From Bacteroidota bacterium (GTDB lineage: Bacteria > Bacteroidota > Bacteroidia > Chitinophagales > Chitinophagaceae): a stretch of DNA of 8,781 bases. The position numbers and the translations under genes are program-made. Location: positions 1 through 8,781 of the forward strand of contig JAEZRB010000272.1 in NCBI GenBank assembly GCA_023412975.1. The letters are read 5' to 3'. Every line of letters begins with the position of its first letter. The stretch's first letter is position 1. The notes below the pieces were generated by a model. That model made no database searches. It worked only from the letters and a program-made list of their open reading frames with translations, and was not told the origin of the DNA. Of this stretch, positions 6,315-8,781 are shown piece after piece.

Positions 6315-7664
6315 CTATGCTTTCTTCAATGGAAAATTCAACACAAACGAACTTCCTTTACCCAGTACACTGTCTACTTTAATTTCACCACCCTGTGCTT
6401 CAACCACCGATTTCACATAACTCAGACCCAGTCCAAATCCTTTTACGTTGTGCAGGTTTCCGGTATGCGCCCGGTAAAATTTTTCAAACACACGCTTGAC
6501 TGTTTCCTTGTTCATGCCAATACCGTTGTCCTCTACTTTTATCACCAAATTTTTTCCATTCGATTGTGTGGATATTTTTACCTGTAAAGGAGTATTCTCC
6601 CTGGAGTACTTGATTGCGTTATCAATCAGGTTATTGATCATATTGGTGAAATGCACTTCATCGGCCATTACAAGATCCGTTTCTGCGTTAAGTGTAAGTT
6701 CAGCCTTGCCATTTTTTTCCTGCAGTTGCAAAGCAAAATTGTCCACCACATCCCTGATCACCTCATGCGCATGAAGAGGCTGCATATTCAGCTCTACTTC
6801 CTGTTTATCCAACTGTGATGCCTTCAAAATAGTCTCCACCTGGCGGTTCATCCTTTGATTTTCTTCCTTGATAATCGCGCTGAAATAACCCATCTTTTCC
6901 CGGTCCTGCATAACCTTTTCATTCTTTAGTGCATCCACGGCAAGTGATATCGTCGCGATGGGCGTTTTAAATTCATGCGTCATATTATTGATGAAATCAT
7001 TCTTGATCTCACCCAGTTTTTTCTGACGCAACATGGTCCGCACCGTGAGATAAAATGCGGTGATAATGATGATGGTGAAAAGAATGGATGAAAGTATGCG
7101 TACGCGAAGCTCTTTTAACGCAGCATCTCTCCAGTCGAGTGCTACCACGACAAGAGTTTCATCAAGCGCAAGATTTTCCGCTGCCGAGCCACTGGGAGCA
7201 AACAAAGGAAAGCCACGTGAATAATTATTAAGTGTGTCGTCGTATTCGACGGCAAAGTTCCGGGATTGCAGCTCGATCTTCTCAACGCCCTGTGTTCTGG
7301 GGCTGATGGTCGCCAGCATAAACTCAAACCTCACTTTATCCAGTTCCATGGTATGAAACGCCTTTTCAATTTTCTCACGAAGTTCAGCGGCGGTAAAACG
7401 GCGACCAATGGTGACAGGTCTCAAAAATTCCATGGTGAAATCATCGTGAAAGATAGCGTTGGGCGAGCTGATCTTGCTACTGAGATAATTTCCCTTGTAT
7501 TGCGCCAGCTCATCGCCTACCATCATCACCGCCCTTTCTACTTTGCCCTTGATCTGCTCCTCTTTTAAAAGGATCATATTTTTGAGCCAGGATATCTGGA
7601 TAAAAATAATGCCGAGCAAAGAAAGCGTAATCAGTACTGTGATGATTGTAAAGGTCCGTTTCAC
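6315..7664 (-). CDS. Membrane sensor histidine kinase (RprX-like), orphan
   Basis: Two-component sensor kinase that would autophosphorylate on histidine and pass phosphate to a response regulator. Of 449 residues, 5-26 and 189-208 are membrane segments enclosing a periplasmic sensor region (about 27-188) in which I recognise no domain. The HisKA box is FINNMTHEFKTPI with H230. The HATPase domain has the N box NLIDNA (345-350), the G1 box DNGIGM (379-384), the F box FEKF (393-396) and the G2 box GFGLGL (409-414). All catalytic motifs are intact. The start is a GTG at 7662-7664: an in-frame TAA lies three codons upstream, and the first internal ATG (residue 30) would remove the first membrane helix. 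The overall plan resembles Bacteroidota RprX-type kinases. No response regulator is encoded next to it here; downstream it converges on queA. The signal it senses is unknown. Confidence 0.92.
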   Translation of the reverse strand: MKRTFTIITVLITLSLLGIIFIQISWLKNMILLKEEQIKGKVERAVMMVGDELAQYKGNYLSSKISSPNAIFHDDFTMEFLRPVTIGRRFTAAELREKIEKAFHTMELDKVRFEFMLATISPRTQGVEKIELQSRNFAVEYDDTLNNYSRGFPLFAPSGSAAENLALDETLVVVALDWRDAALKELRVRILSSILFTIIIITAFYLTVRTMLRQKKLGEIKNDFINNMTHEFKTPIATISLAVDALKNEKVMQDREKMGYFSAIIKEENQRMNRQVETILKASQLDKQEVELNMQPLHAHEVIRDVVDNFALQLQEKNGKAELTLNAETDLVMADEVHFTNMINNLIDNAIKYSRENTPLQVKISTQSNGKNLVIKVEDNGIGMNKETVKRVFEKFYRAHTGNLHNVKGFGLGLSYVKSVVEAQGGEIKVDSVLGKGSSFVLNFPLKKA

Positions 7665-7727
7665 GAAATTTTAGATTGCTGGATTTTACGGAAAGATAAA
7701 AGGTTTTTGTTAACCATGGCAATCCGG

Positions 7728-7735
7728 CAAAAATA
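7728..7735 (-). promoter_or_regulatory. Candidate -7 element for the histidine kinase gene
   Basis: TATTTTTG on the minus strand is a full match to the Bacteroidota -7 consensus TAnnTTTG and is followed by CC. Transcription would begin near 7722, leaving a leader of about 58 nt before the GTG. No clear TTTG is found 19-20 bp upstream, so the promoter is only half supported. Confidence 0.3.
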
Positions 7736-7819
7736 CTACACAGCCAGTCAGATGCTGAATCTTTGCAAGTCACTACTCCTTTTTTAACTGTACTTTAAAG
7801 GTACATGCTCCTGAAAGTG

Positions 7820-7892
7820 GCCGGTAAGACGGGGAGGCGGGAAGTATCATTTTACTTATTTATTTCCCTTACCGTCTTCCCGCCTCCCCGGC
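7820..7892. repeat. GC-rich inverted repeat upstream of algH, built from octamer cassettes
   Basis: The plus-strand cassette at 7820-7844 reads GCCGGT, AAGACGGG, GAGGCGGG, AAG. An inverted cassette at 7868-7892 reads, on the minus strand, GCCGGG, GAGGCGGG, AAGACGGT, AAG. Their inner parts pair perfectly over 15 bp (7830-7844 with 7876-7890) around a 31-nt loop, which would make a strong GC-rich hairpin in RNA or single-stranded DNA. Downstream come a T7 run (7908-7914), one C and an A7 run (7916-7922), so on the plus strand it has some terminator character, 17 nt from the stem. The same cassette recurs three times after algH. It sits between divergent genes, where a terminator for an upstream gene is not expected. 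Confidence 0.75.
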
Positions 7893-7943
7893 AATAAAAT
7901 AGTCCCGTTTTTTTCAAAAAAATTAAAAATCCTAACTTGAAGT

Positions 7944-8495
7944 ATGGTTGACCCCGGACCTGGCATATTATTAATAGCTGACCCGTTCCTGAAAGACCCC
8001 AATTTTCTCAGGACGGTCGTACTACTTTGCGAACATCGCGAAGAAGGTAGTTTTGGTTTTGTTCTCAATCGCCAATTTGAAAACACGCTCGATGAACTGA
8101 TCCCTGACCTGGAAGGTTTTAAATTCCCGGTTTACTATGGTGGACCGGTTCAGCGAGATACGATCCACTTCCTTCACCAATATCCTGTAGATATCCCGGG
8201 TGGTGAAGAAGTCATGAAAGGCATCTACTGGGGAGGTGACTTCAGCAAAACCGTTGAACTGATCCAGAGTGGTGATGTTGACTTTAATAAGATCCGTTTT
8301 TATATTGGTTATTCGGGTTGGAGCAATGGTCAGCTGGCTGATGAGATAAAAGAAAAATCCTGGCTCACCGTGCAGGCTAACCGTAAGTTAATTTTTCAGA
8401 CCGATGCGGGAGACATCTGGAAAGAGTCGCTCAAACACCTGGGTGGTGACTATGAAATGATGATCCATTTTCCTACGGATCCTCAGTTAAATTAG
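7944..8495 (+). CDS. algH: YqgE/AlgH family protein (UPF0301/DUF179)
   Basis: Member of the widely conserved YqgE/AlgH family of small, apparently cytoplasmic proteins. The name comes from a reported link to alginate regulation in Pseudomonas; the biochemical role is unsettled. The 183-residue length is normal. Family landmarks are present in order: GILLIADPF (7-15), an NF with a following hydrophobic strand and EH (20-31), GSFGFVLNR (35-43), YYGGPV (64-69), GYSGWSNGQL (122-131) and W140. No signal peptide or membrane helix is seen. The ATG at 7944-7946 gives the expected short lead before PGILLIADPF. No Shine-Dalgarno sequence precedes it; the upstream 30 bp are A/T-rich. GC-rich repeat cassettes lie on both sides of the gene. 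It is probably a single-gene unit, divergent from the kinase. Confidence 0.93.
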   Translation: MVDPGPGILLIADPFLKDPNFLRTVVLLCEHREEGSFGFVLNRQFENTLDELIPDLEGFKFPVYYGGPVQRDTIHFLHQYPVDIPGGEEVMKGIYWGGDFSKTVELIQSGDVDFNKIRFYIGYSGWSNGQLADEIKEKSWLTVQANRKLIFQTDAGDIWKESLKHLGGDYEMMIHFPTDPQLN

Positions 8496-8497
8496 AA

Positions 8498-8781
8498 TTG
8501 ATTTTTTGCCGGGGAGACGGGAAGGCGGGAAAGAAAAAATTTAAATACCCGGGTTTAGTTTTATTAAGAGATATTACCCCAGGTTTCGTATCCCAGTTAG
8601 ATCAACGATGCTTGATTTTTTGCCGGGGAGACGGGAAGGCGGGAAAGAAAAAATTAAATATCCGGCTTTAGTTTTATTAAGAGATATTACCGCAGGTTTC
8701 GTATCCAAGTTAGATCTACGATGCTTGATTTTTTCCGGGGAGACGGGAAGGCGGGAATGATGAAATTTAATAACCTGTTGT
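8498..8781 (+). repeat. 113-114-bp tandem repeat downstream of algH, two full copies and the start of a third
   Basis: Copy 1 spans 8498-8611 (114 bp), copy 2 8612-8724 (113 bp), and copy 3 begins at 8725. Copies 1 and 2 differ by about five substitutions and one 1-bp deletion, roughly 95% identical. Copy 3 lacks one base near its start and diverges after about 8755. Each copy begins TTGATTTTTT, followed by a GC-rich core (GCCGGG, GAGACGGG, AAGGCGGG), then an A/T-rich portion with TTAAGAGATATTAC. The core is the same cassette type as the inverted repeat before algH. Copy 1 starts two bases after the algH stop codon. No ORF of note spans the unit. Extent beyond the window is unknown. Confidence 0.9.

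Noticed and set aside
7931..7946. TAACTTGA just before algH as a -7 promoter element
   Set aside because: It would place the transcription start at or inside the ATG and matches TAnnTTTG poorly in its second half.
7856..8086. A 76-codon minus-strand open frame over the start of algH
   Set aside because: Antisense shadow of algH extended into the GC-rich inverted repeat; no family resemblance.
8498..8781. Insertion sequence or integron attachment array
   Set aside because: The repeats carry no transposase or integrase ORF, no terminal inverted repeats were found at the unit ends, and units are directly head to tail.

Overview
The window looks like chromosomal DNA of a Bacteroidota bacterium, probably of the Chitinophagia/Chitinophagaceae type. 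This is inferred from gene content and style: a division/cell-wall (dcw) cluster in the order mraZ-rsmH-ftsL-ftsI-murE, an FtsI that ends in a PASTA domain, a QueA of about 408 residues, a YqgE/AlgH protein, start codons without Shine-Dalgarno sequences, and -7 elements resembling TAnnTTTG. No 16S rRNA or other decisive marker is present.

Layout. Positions 1-4661 hold the beginning of the dcw operon, all on the minus strand and transcribed right to left: mraZ (4197-4661), rsmH (3205-4164), an ftsL-like gene (2774-3118), ftsI (566-2695) and the first 185 codons of murE (555 to beyond the left edge). A promoter and a 10-bp-periodic set of GTG boxes, matching the architecture of an MraZ operator, lie just upstream of mraZ. 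The 383-bp divergent spacer 4662-5044 holds that control region, a nested inverted repeat and a long hexamer-repeat inverted array. queA (5045-6271, plus) follows, then a convergent orphan sensor histidine kinase (6315-7664, minus) with a small hairpin between them. The 279-bp spacer 7665-7943 has a candidate kinase promoter and a GC-rich inverted repeat. algH/yqgE (7944-8495, plus) is followed by a 113-114-bp tandem repeat that runs to the right edge.

How the genes work together. MraZ is the autoregulator of the cluster; RsmH methylates 16S rRNA; the FtsL-like protein and FtsI act in the septal peptidoglycan synthesis complex; MurE supplies the peptidoglycan precursor. QueA (tRNA queuosine), the kinase and AlgH are separate transcription units with no obvious pathway link to the dcw genes.

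The most unusual content is between the genes. Nearly every spacer longer than about 70 bp carries its own degenerate short tandem repeat with a different unit: a heptamer between ftsL and ftsI, an octamer between rsmH and ftsL, inverted hexamer arrays before queA, and a GC-rich octamer cassette on both sides of algH that also forms the core of the terminal tandem repeat. In two cases the stop codon of the upstream gene lies inside the first repeat unit. No mobile element, CRISPR array, RNA gene or defence system was seen.
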